Assembly: GCF_010020825.1 (NCBI RefSeq)
Contig: NZ_JAACJE010000001.1
Location: 1,984,001-2,048,000 of the forward strand
Length of the DNA: 64,000 nucleotides
Direction of reading: 5' to 3'
Origin: Acidovorax sp. 210-6
GTDB lineage: Bacteria; Pseudomonadota; Gammaproteobacteria; Burkholderiales; Burkholderiaceae_C
The stretch's first letter is position 1, and every line of letters begins with the position of its first letter. The notes under the pieces were generated by a model. It worked only from the letters and a program-made list of their open reading frames with translations. It did not search any database and was not told the DNA's origin. The translations under genes were made by a program, and so were the position numbers. This document shows, piece after piece, positions 49,701 through 56,283 of the stretch.

Positions 49701-49930
49701 GGTAAGCCCGCCATGACTGTCTCGATGGGATAGGTTACCCGTTGCTCTGTCTCCAACGGAGAGTAGCCTGGCGCCTGCGTATTGATCTGGACCTGGACAT
49801 TCGTGATGTCCGGCACGGCATCGATCGGCAGTTTTTGATAGTTGAGCACGCCCAGCGCCGCCATGGCCAGCACGGCAAGGAGCACCAGCCATCGTTGCTC
49901 GATCGAGAATCGAATCAGCTTTTCAAACAT
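46745..49930 (-). CDS. czcA: Heavy-metal efflux RND pump CzcA
   Basis: 1,061 residues, 12 membrane helices with two large periplasmic loops. The N-terminus RFSIEQRWLVLLAVLAMAALG and NVQVQINTQAPGYSPLETEQ are typical of CusA/CzcA proteins. In helix IV, ALDFGIIIDGAVVIVEN carries the Asp-Asp-Glu set of the HME1 (Zn/Co/Cd) group, not the Cu/Ag group. It exports metal from the periplasm with CzcB and CzcC, driven by protons. GGAG lies before ATG 49930, 15 bases after the czcB stop. The C-terminus is hydrophilic with DEQAEDVSAEPS. Confidence 0.96.
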   Translation of the reverse strand: MFEKLIRFSIEQRWLVLLAVLAMAALGVLNYQKLPIDAVPDITNVQVQINTQAPGYSPLETEQRVTYPIETVMAGLPNLEQTRSLSRYGLSQVTVIFKDGTDIYFARQLVNERIQEARDKLPAGITPAMGPISTGLGEIYLWTVETEDGAKKPDGTPYTATDLREIQDWIIKPQLRNVPGVTEINSIGGFAKEYQIAPSPERLASLGVTLQDIVTAIDRNNGNVGAGYIEKRGEQYLIRAPGQVKTLEDIGNVILSSANGVPVRVRDVADVGLGRELRTGAATDNGREVVLGTVFMLIGQNSRTVSQAVDKQMVEVNRSLPDGVRAVTVYDRTVLVDKAISTVKKNLLEGAILVIVILFLFLGNIRAAVITATVIPLSMLFTFTGMVSYKVSANLMSLGALDFGIIIDGAVVIVENCVRRLAHAQAHYGRPLTRAERFHEVFLASKESRRALLFGQLIIMVVYLPIFALTGVEGKMFHPMAFTVVAALVGAMILSVTFIPAAVALFIGNKVSEKENFLLGQAKRLYAPLLDRVMNAKAVVLSAAAVAVILCGLIATRMGSEFVPNLNEGDFAIQALRIPGTSLSQSVAMQRQIETTLKANFPEIERIFARTGTAEIASDPMPPNISDGYIMLKPMSEWPAPRKTRDELLAAIQGVIGKIPGNNYEFSQPIQLRFNELISGVRSDVAVKIFGDDMDVLNKTAEEISAMLQKIQGASEVKVEQTTGLPMLTVNIDRQKAARYGLNVADVQDTVATAIGGREAGTLFEGDRRFDILVRLPESLRNDLEGMKRLPIPLPRSAGGTEARTHFIPLGEVASFELAPGPNQVSRENGKRRIVVSANVRGRDVGSFVSDAEQGLAQIKIPTGYWTSWGGTFENLQSATQRLQVVVPASLLLVFVLLFAMFGNVKDGLLVFTGIPFALTGGILALWLRDIPMSISAAVGFIALSGVAVLNGLVMISYIRTLREDGVSLDTAIREGALTRLRPVLMTALVASLGFIPMAIATGTGAEVQRPLATVVIGGILSSTLLTLLVLPILYRLAHKPDEQAEDVSAEPSHPNAPSSV

Positions 49931-49945
49931 GTAGGAGCTCCAGCA

Positions 49946-51541
49946 TCAGTGCGTGTGTTCGGCGGAACCCTTGCCGAGTTCTGACTTCACAACAAAACTG
50001 CCGGAGGCCGCGTAGGGCATGCCGGCCTTGAGACCCTGGAGAACCTCGATCCGCTTTCCATCGCTCCGACCCAGCCGCACTGGCTGCGCGATGAAGCCAC
50101 CGTTGACCTTGAGGAATACCACGGGCTTTTCTCCAACGCTTTGAACTGCATCGGCGGAAATCGTCACAGGCACGGAGGCCTCATCAGACACGACTTCCAC
50201 ATTCACGAACAGACCGGGGCGCCATGCACCCTTGGGGTTCTCCAGGACCACACGGGCTTTGGCGGTGCGCGTCTGCTCGCCGATGAGCGTGCCGACGAAG
50301 GCCACCGTACCGGTGGCGGAAGCATCAAATGCGGTGGCCTTGATAGTCACCTTTTCACCAACTCGCACCTGTGGCAGGTCCTTGGCTGGAACATTGATCT
50401 CAGCCCACACCTTGGAGAGGTCCGAGATGGTGAAGACCGCAGCGTCTTCCTTGACGGCTTCACCGAGGCTGATGTGCTTTTCGATGACCACGCCATCAAA
50501 GGGTGCTCGCAGCTCCAGTCGATTGAGCCCGGACGCAGACGATCCCGACAGGCCGAGTGCGCTCAGTTTCTGCTGGGCATTGGTGACAGCGACTTCCGCT
50601 TCGCTCAGGGCCTGCTTGGCCTGAAGATAGTCCTGCTCTGCAGATACCTTTTGTTCCCAGAGCTTCTTTTCCCGTTCATAGGTGGTCTTAGCCAGCGCCA
50701 AGCGCTTTTGCGCAGTGTGCATATCGCTGCGCTGCTCGGAGGCGGTGGGACTGGCAATCGTGGCCAGAACCTGTCCCTTTTTGACGACCTGACCTAGGTT
50801 TGCGCTGACACTCTCAACGACCCCACCCAAGCGCGGCACCACGTGGGAGGTGCGATCTTCATTGAGTCGGATTTCGCCTGGCAATTGAAGTGCCGTGTTG
50901 ATGCTGGCTGGAGACGCAGTGTCCACGCTGATCGAAGCTGCTTTGATCTGAGCATCCGTCAGCTCTACCTTACCTTCCTCCTTGCTCATGACGAACATGA
51001 AGGGCTCGGTGGCCGTCTGCGCGATGATCTCAATCTCGAAAGAGTGAGGTTCGGCGACGACCTCACGGCTCACCCAGCTTTCCTTCTCTGGGATGAAGGT
51101 GAGTTTCTGCATCTCGTTCGTCAGCCGTGTGATGGTTGCGGTCACCGTGGCGGCACTCATGGACAGCGGCTTATCCTTGTCGGACAGCCACACACGCAGC
51201 CGAGGCTCGCCCCCGTCTTCTACAAGCAAGGCCTCCAGGCTGAAATCACCTTCTTTGAAAAGGCTTCCGCCATGAGTACCCTTGGCCTCGGTTTGCTCGT
51301 GGTGCTCGCCATCCGCATGGTCCTTGTCATGGCCGTGACCGTCGCCTCCGCCTTTTCCGTGATGCTCGCCGTCGCCATGGGCCTTTGCCTCGGTGTGTGC
51401 TCCGTGTCCATGGCCATCATCGCCCGCGCTCTTAGGCTTGCCGCCTTGCAGGATGAATGCTCCCGCGCCAACACCCAAGGCGATGATGACGGCAATGGTG
51501 GCGAGATGCTTTTTACTGATAGTGTTTTTGCTGTTGCTCAT
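49946..51541 (-). CDS. czcB: Membrane fusion protein CzcB
   Basis: 531 residues. One N-terminal helix (LATIAVIIALGVGAGAFIL), then a strongly His-rich stretch (about 43-85: DDGHGHGAH, GEHHGKGG, GHGHDKDHADGEHH), then the N-terminal domain noted under the small gene at 46286. The fusion-protein core follows: LPGEIRLNEDRTSHVVPRLGG, a coiled-coil hairpin (AQKRLALAKTTYEREKKLWEQ), and barrel regions ending GLKAGMPYAASGSFVVKSELG. It links the CzcA pump to CzcC. The start has only a weak ribosome-binding site. Confidence 0.95.
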   Translation of the reverse strand: MSNSKNTISKKHLATIAVIIALGVGAGAFILQGGKPKSAGDDGHGHGAHTEAKAHGDGEHHGKGGGDGHGHDKDHADGEHHEQTEAKGTHGGSLFKEGDFSLEALLVEDGGEPRLRVWLSDKDKPLSMSAATVTATITRLTNEMQKLTFIPEKESWVSREVVAEPHSFEIEIIAQTATEPFMFVMSKEEGKVELTDAQIKAASISVDTASPASINTALQLPGEIRLNEDRTSHVVPRLGGVVESVSANLGQVVKKGQVLATIASPTASEQRSDMHTAQKRLALAKTTYEREKKLWEQKVSAEQDYLQAKQALSEAEVAVTNAQQKLSALGLSGSSASGLNRLELRAPFDGVVIEKHISLGEAVKEDAAVFTISDLSKVWAEINVPAKDLPQVRVGEKVTIKATAFDASATGTVAFVGTLIGEQTRTAKARVVLENPKGAWRPGLFVNVEVVSDEASVPVTISADAVQSVGEKPVVFLKVNGGFIAQPVRLGRSDGKRIEVLQGLKAGMPYAASGSFVVKSELGKGSAEHTH

Positions 51542-51567
51542 GATGTTTCTTCGTACTGGATCACGCT

Positions 51568-52908
51568 CTAGTCGGAAGAGATGGGGCCGCCTAGCAGACG
51601 CTCCATCTCGGCTCCTGCACGGAGGGCCTCGGCGATTGCTTTGAGATACTGGGACTTGGCGGAGAAGTAGGTGCGCTGGGCATCCAACACCTCCAGAAAG
51701 TTGAACTTCCCGTTCTCGAAGCCGATGGAAGCTGCGTCATAGGCCGACTTGGCGCCTGGAAGCACCTCTTGCTCCAGCGACTGGATCTCGGCTGCGATGG
51801 AGACAAATCGCTCCTGGGTCTGCGCTACTTCGCTGTGAAGACGGACTGTGGCGGCCTGCAGATCTTCACGGGCCTTGTCCTCCAGCTTCAAAGCTTCGAG
51901 CAAATTGCCCTGGTTTCGATCAAATACAGGGAGCGGTATCGACAGTCCGATGAGGGCAACATTGCGCTGTGTCTCGCTGGCGCGCTTTACGCCAAAGCTC
52001 ACCGTGACATCTGGCACTCTTTTGCTTTGCTCCACCTCGGTCAAAGCGCGTCGGCGATCCACTTCCAAGCGGGCCCGCGCAATGGAAGGGGACGAAGAGA
52101 CCAGCGATTGCAAATCTGCCCTACTGGGAAGCACTGGGAGAACGTCTGCCTTGCGATCCAGTGAAGGGGATGCCATCTCGGTCTTTCCGAGCAAAGCCGA
52201 CAAACGGGTCATGGCGTTGCGTTCCTCGCTCATGGCCTGTGCCAGTTCGACCCTCACGCCCGCTTCAGCCACCTTGGCCTTGGTTTCCTCGACGGGGGAC
52301 ACTTTGCCTGCCGCGACCCGCTTGCCAACGGTATCTGTGGATGACCGGGCAAGCGCAACGCTGTCCTTGGCAAGGTTCAGCCGTTCCTGTGCCGTCAGTG
52401 CGTCAAAGTAGGCAGAGATGACATTGGCTCGTACCGTGGCCTTCAGCTCGGCGAGTTCCGCCTGCGCTTGTTCGCGGGCTTTCTCTGCGGCTTTCGTTCG
52501 TGCAGCCCGCTTACCACCCAGTTCGATGGGCAGGTTAATCTGCCAGCTCTGCGTGCGTGTCTGAGAGCGAGTGTCTTCCAACGAATAAGCCAATTCGGGG
52601 TTGGGGCGTGCCCGCCCCTGCAGTACCTGTCCTTCAGTCGCCTCGTACTGCCTCATGGCTGCTGCCACCTCGGGGTTACCCTCCAAGGCCAAGGCAATTG
52701 CCTTGGACAACGATAGTGATGCCGAAGGCGCTATGGCAGCGTTTTGTGGCGAGACTGTCTGGCCAGTACCGGGCATATGTACTGTGGCTTGGGCAAATAC
52801 CCCACTGCATGCGGTCAGCAGCACGAGGGCCGCACAGGCCGCACGGCCTGTTTTCTCTGGGCCGCACCAAGCGCCCGGCCTTGTTTGATCGTAGATACCC
52901 TTGAACAT
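51568..52908 (-). CDS. czcC: Outer-membrane efflux protein CzcC (TolC family)
   Basis: 446 residues. A signal peptide ends near SGVFAQA, then two OEP repeats: SLSKAIALALEGNPEVAAAM and QGRARPNPELAYSLED, with QINLPIELGGKRAART, and a second half with RVPDVTVSFGVKR and IGLSIPLPVFDRNQGN. It is the outer-membrane channel of the Czc system. I chose ATG 52908 because GGAG lies six bases upstream; a TTG seven codons earlier is less likely. It follows czcI by 151 bases and precedes czcB by 26. Confidence 0.94.
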   Translation of the reverse strand: MFKGIYDQTRPGAWCGPEKTGRAACAALVLLTACSGVFAQATVHMPGTGQTVSPQNAAIAPSASLSLSKAIALALEGNPEVAAAMRQYEATEGQVLQGRARPNPELAYSLEDTRSQTRTQSWQINLPIELGGKRAARTKAAEKAREQAQAELAELKATVRANVISAYFDALTAQERLNLAKDSVALARSSTDTVGKRVAAGKVSPVEETKAKVAEAGVRVELAQAMSEERNAMTRLSALLGKTEMASPSLDRKADVLPVLPSRADLQSLVSSSPSIARARLEVDRRRALTEVEQSKRVPDVTVSFGVKRASETQRNVALIGLSIPLPVFDRNQGNLLEALKLEDKAREDLQAATVRLHSEVAQTQERFVSIAAEIQSLEQEVLPGAKSAYDAASIGFENGKFNFLEVLDAQRTYFSAKSQYLKAIAEALRAGAEMERLLGGPISSD

Positions 52909-53059
52909 CCAATTCTCCAGTGATTTCAAACACGAGGGAATCGGCGGGGCGGAGCCTGGAGGGCCAGGCTACCGGTCAATCATTGGTGGCAAACGCAACC
53001 GAGCCTGCTCTTTGCGAGCGGGCATGAGTGACTGAAGCTAGATAAGAAGCCCCCGCCGA

Positions 53060-53419
53060 TCAGGCGAGGGAGCGCCACTGAGGGCGTTCGGGCGGACTTT
53101 GTGCGATACCCGAAAGAGGCAAGGCAGACTGAATCACCACGCTGGCGGGGGCCGTAGGGGCCTTCATGGAAACGAAAAAATGGGTCACGCCAATACCCAA
53201 GCCATGGCAAAGGCAGCAGTCCACATCAAAAGCATCTGACGCCTGCAGACCGTGCCCGTCTTTATCAGGCAAGCTGGACGCCTCATGCTTGTGCTCATGG
53301 TGCCCCACATGCTGCACCTGGGCCGAGGCGCGCTCATGCATGCAATAGCTCGCTACCGCAGCCCAGCTGAACTGGAACGGTAGCAAAACAAGCATCAATA
53401 CAGCCAACAAGCGGTGCAT
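53060..53419 (-). CDS. czcI: CzcI-type periplasmic regulator of czc
   Basis: 119 residues. Signal peptide MHRLLAVLMLVLLPFQFSWA, then the CzcI-typical AASYC-like start of the mature protein (VASYCMHE) and a metal-ligand-rich stretch: HVGHHEHKHEAS and FDVDCCLCHGLG. CzcI proteins precede czcCBA in Cupriavidus and relatives and are thought to modulate induction. It is the first gene of czcICBA here. No good ribosome-binding site is visible before ATG 53419. Confidence 0.9.
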   Translation of the reverse strand: MHRLLAVLMLVLLPFQFSWAAVASYCMHERASAQVQHVGHHEHKHEASSLPDKDGHGLQASDAFDVDCCLCHGLGIGVTHFFVSMKAPTAPASVVIQSALPLSGIAQSPPERPQWRSLA

Positions 53420-53493
53420 TTTGTTAGTCTAGCATGTGGGCACAAATCTTCCGTGGGAGGCATGGCTCTAGTTGCAAACCATAAAGCACAAAC

Positions 53494-53832
53494 CTAGTTG
53501 CCTACGCCGTACAACTCCGTCACTCGCTGTTTTTCAGCGGCAGACATGGTCAAGTATTCCTGCTGAACCTGCTCGCGGGTCTTGGAGGGGCTGACTGCCT
53601 TTGAAGGAAGAACCCCACCTCGTTGGAGGATTGCCAGAGTCCCGTTTTTGCGGGCTTCGAGTACCGATCCATTGACGTCTGCACGCGACAAGGAACTGTT
53701 GATGTGGTCGGGATGCATGGTCGCTCCTATCTCGCCCCCCACATCATGGAAAAAGGACGAGGCAGAAGCCATTCCAGGAGCGGCAATCACCAGCGCGATC
53801 AGTGAGAGAAGAAGGGTTTTGCGAGTGGTCAT
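53494..53832 (-). CDS. DUF4148-like secreted protein
   Basis: 112 residues. Signal peptide LLLSLIALVIAAPGMASA, then a short mature protein with LSRADVNGSVLEARKNGTLA and SKTREQVQQEYLTMSAAEKQRV, matching the pattern S-R-A-x-V-x-x-E/x-x-x-A-R seen in DUF4148 proteins of Burkholderiales. Function unknown; often found near metal-resistance or stress genes. The start at 53832 has AAGGAAAA just upstream. It lies 74 bases upstream of czcI on the same strand and could be co-induced with it. Confidence 0.75.
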   Translation of the reverse strand: MTTRKTLLLSLIALVIAAPGMASASSFFHDVGGEIGATMHPDHINSSLSRADVNGSVLEARKNGTLAILQRGGVLPSKAVSPSKTREQVQQEYLTMSAAEKQRVTELYGVGN

Positions 53833-54344
53833 GGTTTTCCTTAAGTTGCGGTGAGCCTTTGGCGGCCTGCCTCGGCTATGCCTTGCGACATGGAATGAAC
53901 TGTAAAAAGCAGCCCGCGACATTGCACCAACAGCCAAATGACAAATTCGTAATTTGCTGCGTATCCCGGTCCACTTGAATACTCCGTCTGGCTACGCGAG
54001 CAGCTTGACTGTTGATCATGAATGGCCGTGAGTGGCCATCTGTGGCTATGTGATCCAGTCAGTCGAGTGATCCCGCGCCAGGCGACGAAAACCTCTGAAA
54101 GGACCGTTCCGGTTCCGTGTCGAGGGCATTCTGAAATCAATCGCGCCAAGTCTTTTATCGGGAATTTTCCAGAACCCGATAATTCGTGCCCAGGTGCGAA
54201 CGTCCCATCAGGGTCCAGAAGATGGGGGACCTAGCTTGAGCTGTATGTACCTCGACCCCTGACCGAATCCGTTTATTGTTTCGACAACTAAATGAGACTA
54301 GTTGGTCGTGGTCTTTTTGGTCTCTCTGGGCGGAAATCGGGGCA
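53833..54344. other. 512-base gap left of the XRE module, with a candidate recombination dyad
   Basis: No gene seen. At 54155-54182 lies a perfect inverted repeat, TTATCGGG / CCCGATAA, with a 12-base spacer, the size of a tyrosine-recombinase core site or operator. The region also contains the promoter and operator (54292-54307) of the XRE gene at 54345 and presumably the promoter of the DUF4148-like gene. Confidence 0.5.
54292..54307. promoter_or_regulatory. Candidate operator, copy 1 (XRE module)
   Basis: ATGAGACTAGTTGGTC; its core GACTA-GT-TGGTC is an imperfect palindrome. It lies about 38 bases before the XRE start codon and recurs with one change at 55087-55102. Confidence 0.6.
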
Positions 54345-54644
54345 ATGTCTCGAAAGAATGTTCCGCCCCAAGCCGACTTTGGACGTGCGCTGCAGACGCT
54401 GCGCGCAGCCCGGGGTGCGACCCAGGAGGACATGCTCTTGGCGACCAGCCGGCGGCACATGAGCCGCATCGAGCAAGGCCATCAAATGCCGAGCATTCGC
54501 ACCATTGAGAGCCTGGCAGCGGGCTTGCAGATACATCCTCTGACCCTCATCGTGGCGGCGTATTGCCCGGGCTTAGATACAGCCTCGGTCAATGAGCTCC
54601 TCACGGCGGTGACAGCCGACTTCGAGGAACTGAACGCCGACTAG
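54345..54644 (+). CDS. XRE-family transcriptional regulator
   Basis: 99 residues, with an N-terminal helix-turn-helix: FGRALQTLRAARGATQEDML, then TSRRHMSRIEQGHQMPSIRTIESLAAGL. The C-terminal part (LDTASVNELLTAVTADFEEL) is probably for dimerisation. It is cytoplasmic and DNA-binding. Converging on it with a five-base gap is an unknown gene whose upstream region has the same 16-base operator, so both may be regulated together, perhaps by this protein. I chose ATG 54345 since the upstream in-frame part is not helix-turn-helix-like. Confidence 0.85.
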   Translation: MSRKNVPPQADFGRALQTLRAARGATQEDMLLATSRRHMSRIEQGHQMPSIRTIESLAAGLQIHPLTLIVAAYCPGLDTASVNELLTAVTADFEELNAD

Positions 54645-54649
54645 GCTTT

Positions 54650-55066
54650 TCATGGCCGTCGCTTGGCCAGCAGAACCAGCTCCTTGAGGCCTTGCATCAG
54701 CTCTGGACCAATGGCGTCATCCGGGCGCACAAGCATCCGATTCACGATCTCGCGATCCACGGTGACGCTGAGCAGGGTCATGGCTTCATGCAAGGTCACC
54801 ATCTCAATTTCCAAGCCCTTGGCTTGGCGCGTAAAGCCGGCCTTGCACAGTAACAACAAGCTCATGGGCAATGCCGCACTTCCTGGCCCCTGCGTGGTAT
54901 CCCATCCCTGACCAGACAGCAGATCCCGGAGTTGACCAGACACCAACAGGAGCTGCTGGTCATCCAAGGCATCGGGAAGAACCGATCGCCACCCCAGCGA
55001 GTTGATCAGATCCGCCAGTTCTGGCTCTCCGAATTTTCCGAGAGTCGCTTTGTCCACACGCAGCAT
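54650..55066 (-). CDS. Unknown cytoplasmic protein of the XRE module
   Basis: 138 residues, beginning MLRVDKATLGKFGEPELADL, with no signal peptide or membrane helix. The composition is ordinary for a soluble helical protein (SLLLLCKAGFTRQAKGLEIE, LHEAMTLLSVTVDREIVNRM). I recognise no family. It converges on the XRE gene and shares its operator. Position suggests a paired regulatory or toxin-antitoxin-like unit, but nothing in the chain shows a toxin fold. Confidence 0.65.
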   Translation of the reverse strand: MLRVDKATLGKFGEPELADLINSLGWRSVLPDALDDQQLLLVSGQLRDLLSGQGWDTTQGPGSAALPMSLLLLCKAGFTRQAKGLEIEMVTLHEAMTLLSVTVDREIVNRMLVRPDDAIGPELMQGLKELVLLAKRRP

Positions 55067-55086
55067 GATTTGCCATCCAAGTTAAT

Positions 55087-55102
55087 ATGAGACCAGTTGG
55101 TC
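55087..55102. promoter_or_regulatory. Candidate operator, copy 2 (XRE module)
   Basis: ATGAGACCAGTTGGTC, with core GACCA-GT-TGGTC, a perfect palindrome about a two-base centre. It lies 21 bases upstream of the gene starting at 55066 and overlaps a likely -10 (ATATTAAC on the minus strand). Confidence 0.6.
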
Positions 55103-55187
55103 CCGTTGGCCATGGGTGCAAAGATAGCTGAACATGGCAGGCGATTACGTGCCTTATGTCTCCCAGCCCACCAATGGAAAGCTTCAG

Positions 55188-55228
55188 GTTGCCCAAAGCT
55201 CTTGGCATGGGCAACCGAGCCGTTGCCC
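55188..55228. promoter_or_regulatory. Inverted-repeat cluster upstream of the mobile mystery protein A gene
   Basis: GTTGCCCA (55188-55195) and TGGGCAAC (55208-55215) form a perfect 8-bp dyad; GTTGCCC recurs at 55222-55228. The cluster ends 22 bases before the TTG start and suits an autoregulatory operator. Confidence 0.55.
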
Positions 55229-55250
55229 TCTCTGATTCGTCTGACGTCAT

Positions 55251-55688
55251 TTGAAGAACCGACTAGACCTCACCCGCTTGGCCGAGCTTGATCGGCAGTT
55301 TTGCGAGTTCGCAAAACTGCAGCATGACGCTACGCCCAGATGTGGCTGGACAAAGACCGTCCGACTGGCTTTAGGCATGAGTTCCAAGGCCCTTGGCGGT
55401 CGTCTGGGTATGACTGCACAAGGAGTGCGCAAGTTGGAGCAAGGTGAGGCGGATGGAACTATTTCGCTCAACACCCTTACCCGGCTGGCACATGGTTTGG
55501 ATTGCGAGGTGCAATACATGTTCGTGCCTCGGACCAGCTTGGTGGAACAGGTACTTCGGCGAACGCACGAGTTGACTGGCAACCCGGTTCCGATGCCCCC
55601 CAAGGTCAGGGAGCTTCTCAGCGAAACGGAAGCGCTGGGGGCACTGTCCACTCTGCTTGCCCAGGTGAATAAGCGGGGACTCTGGTAA
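55251..55688 (+). CDS. Mobile mystery protein A (XRE-type), orphan
   Basis: 145 residues. KNRLDLTRLAELDRQFCEF at the start, GWTKTVRLALGMSSKALGGRLGM, then TAQGVRKLEQGEADGTISLNTL and LDCEVQYMFVPRTSLVEQ match the family named mobile mystery protein A, an XRE-type DNA-binding protein usually followed by the Fic-domain mobile mystery protein B. No partner B is present here: the transposon end lies 142 bases downstream. The start is probably the TTG at 55251, since an in-frame stop lies three codons upstream. The usual family N-terminus M-K-N-R-L fits this. Confidence 0.85.
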   Translation: MKNRLDLTRLAELDRQFCEFAKLQHDATPRCGWTKTVRLALGMSSKALGGRLGMTAQGVRKLEQGEADGTISLNTLTRLAHGLDCEVQYMFVPRTSLVEQVLRRTHELTGNPVPMPPKVRELLSETEALGALSTLLAQVNKRGLW

Positions 55689-55772
55689 CGGACGCACATA
55701 CTCGCCGACAAACTAAGGACGGGACTTCACCTGCGAGAGGGTTCATGCGCCGGAATGTCGCTCCGAAAATAT

Positions 55773-55830
55773 CCAAGGGTTAACCCTTGGTTCTTGGCAG
55801 GGTGATTTGCACCAAAAGTGAGATCACCCC
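55773..55830 (-). repeat. Right terminal inverted repeat and subterminal palindrome
   Basis: Read inward from 55830 on the minus strand: GGGGTGATCTCACTTT, TGGTGCA, 20 unrelated bases, then AGGGTTAACCC. The palindrome is longer here, CCAAGGGTTAACCCTTGG at 55773-55790. Confidence 0.92.
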
Positions 55831-56000
55831 TCGGGCCAGTGCTGGCGGTGCACAGATTGGGCTTCGAACACCAGATCGAGCAAGGGGCGATCGAGCAGTG
55901 CCTGCACAGCGGCCACTGGCCAGCGCTGATGCACAGCGGCCTGCGCTGGTGGGACTGGAACATGCAACTGCACCGGTTGGGTGCCAAGGTTCTGGGTCAT
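55831..56000 (-). pseudogene. bioB: bioB (biotin synthase), 5' fragment
   Basis: The first 56 codons of bioB from ATG 56000 ([18 protein letters not shown], then [19 protein letters not shown]) up to the transposon junction; AGGAGG stands at good spacing before the start. The residues [10 protein letters not shown] are typical of the N-terminal part of BioB. The frame enters the transposon and stops at once (TGA in the terminal repeat). The remainder of the gene is at 34976-35884. The TCGGG at 55831-55835 is the right copy of the target duplication. The native promoter and start are intact, so a short truncated peptide may still be made. Confidence 0.96.
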
Positions 56001-56283
56001 GCAATACCTCCTACGTGCGTGATCCTGCCTGGTGCAGCCCAGGGCAGTTCAGGTAACAAATTGCGCCATGCTTTTCATCATGGCCAAGCGCAGCGGAGGA
56101 TTTTGTCCCATAAATTCATGGGTATTGCGGCTACATGGCTCACATATTGCGCCATTTTTTTGACACAAGAAAACACCCTATCTGAACGTATTTTTGTGTG
56201 CAGATAGGGCGTTTTGGCAGCCACAGGGCGCTGTTTGCTGCAACGGCATTCATTGGCGCCGATCTGGTGCCCCAATGCATGTT
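56001..56283. promoter_or_regulatory. bioB promoter region
   Basis: No gene. The 14-base sequence ACAAATTGCGCCAT at 56056-56069 recurs with one change at 56142-56155, upstream of bioB, as a direct repeat 86 bases apart; it may be a regulator site. The BirA-type TTGTAAACC operator was not found. Confidence 0.45.
56170..56215 (-). terminator. Rho-independent terminator of the P-type ATPase gene
   Basis: CCCTATCTG (56176-56184) pairs with CAGATAGGG (56201-56209), extended by AAAAC/GTTTT beyond one mismatch. On the minus strand the stem is followed by TGTTTTC, downstream of the ATPase stop at 56284. Confidence 0.75.

Larger units (their letters stand above)
35885..55830. mobile_element. Tn3-family heavy-metal resistance transposon inserted in bioB (19,946 bp)
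   Basis: Both ends begin with GGGGTGATCTCACTTT in inverted orientation and remain similar over 23 bases (21 of 23 identical). Each end has AGGGTTAACCC at exactly base 44 to 54 from its tip. The flanks carry a 5-bp duplication and rejoin to an intact bioB. Contents: truncated Tn3-type tnpA, an IS3-family element, a truncated unknown gene, an EamA-type transporter, cadA, czcS/czcR, two small genes, czcA/B/C/I, a DUF4148-like gene and an XRE-regulator module. No resolvase or intact transposase was found, so it appears non-autonomous. No copy of the host's dispersed palindrome was seen within it. Confidence 0.95.
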
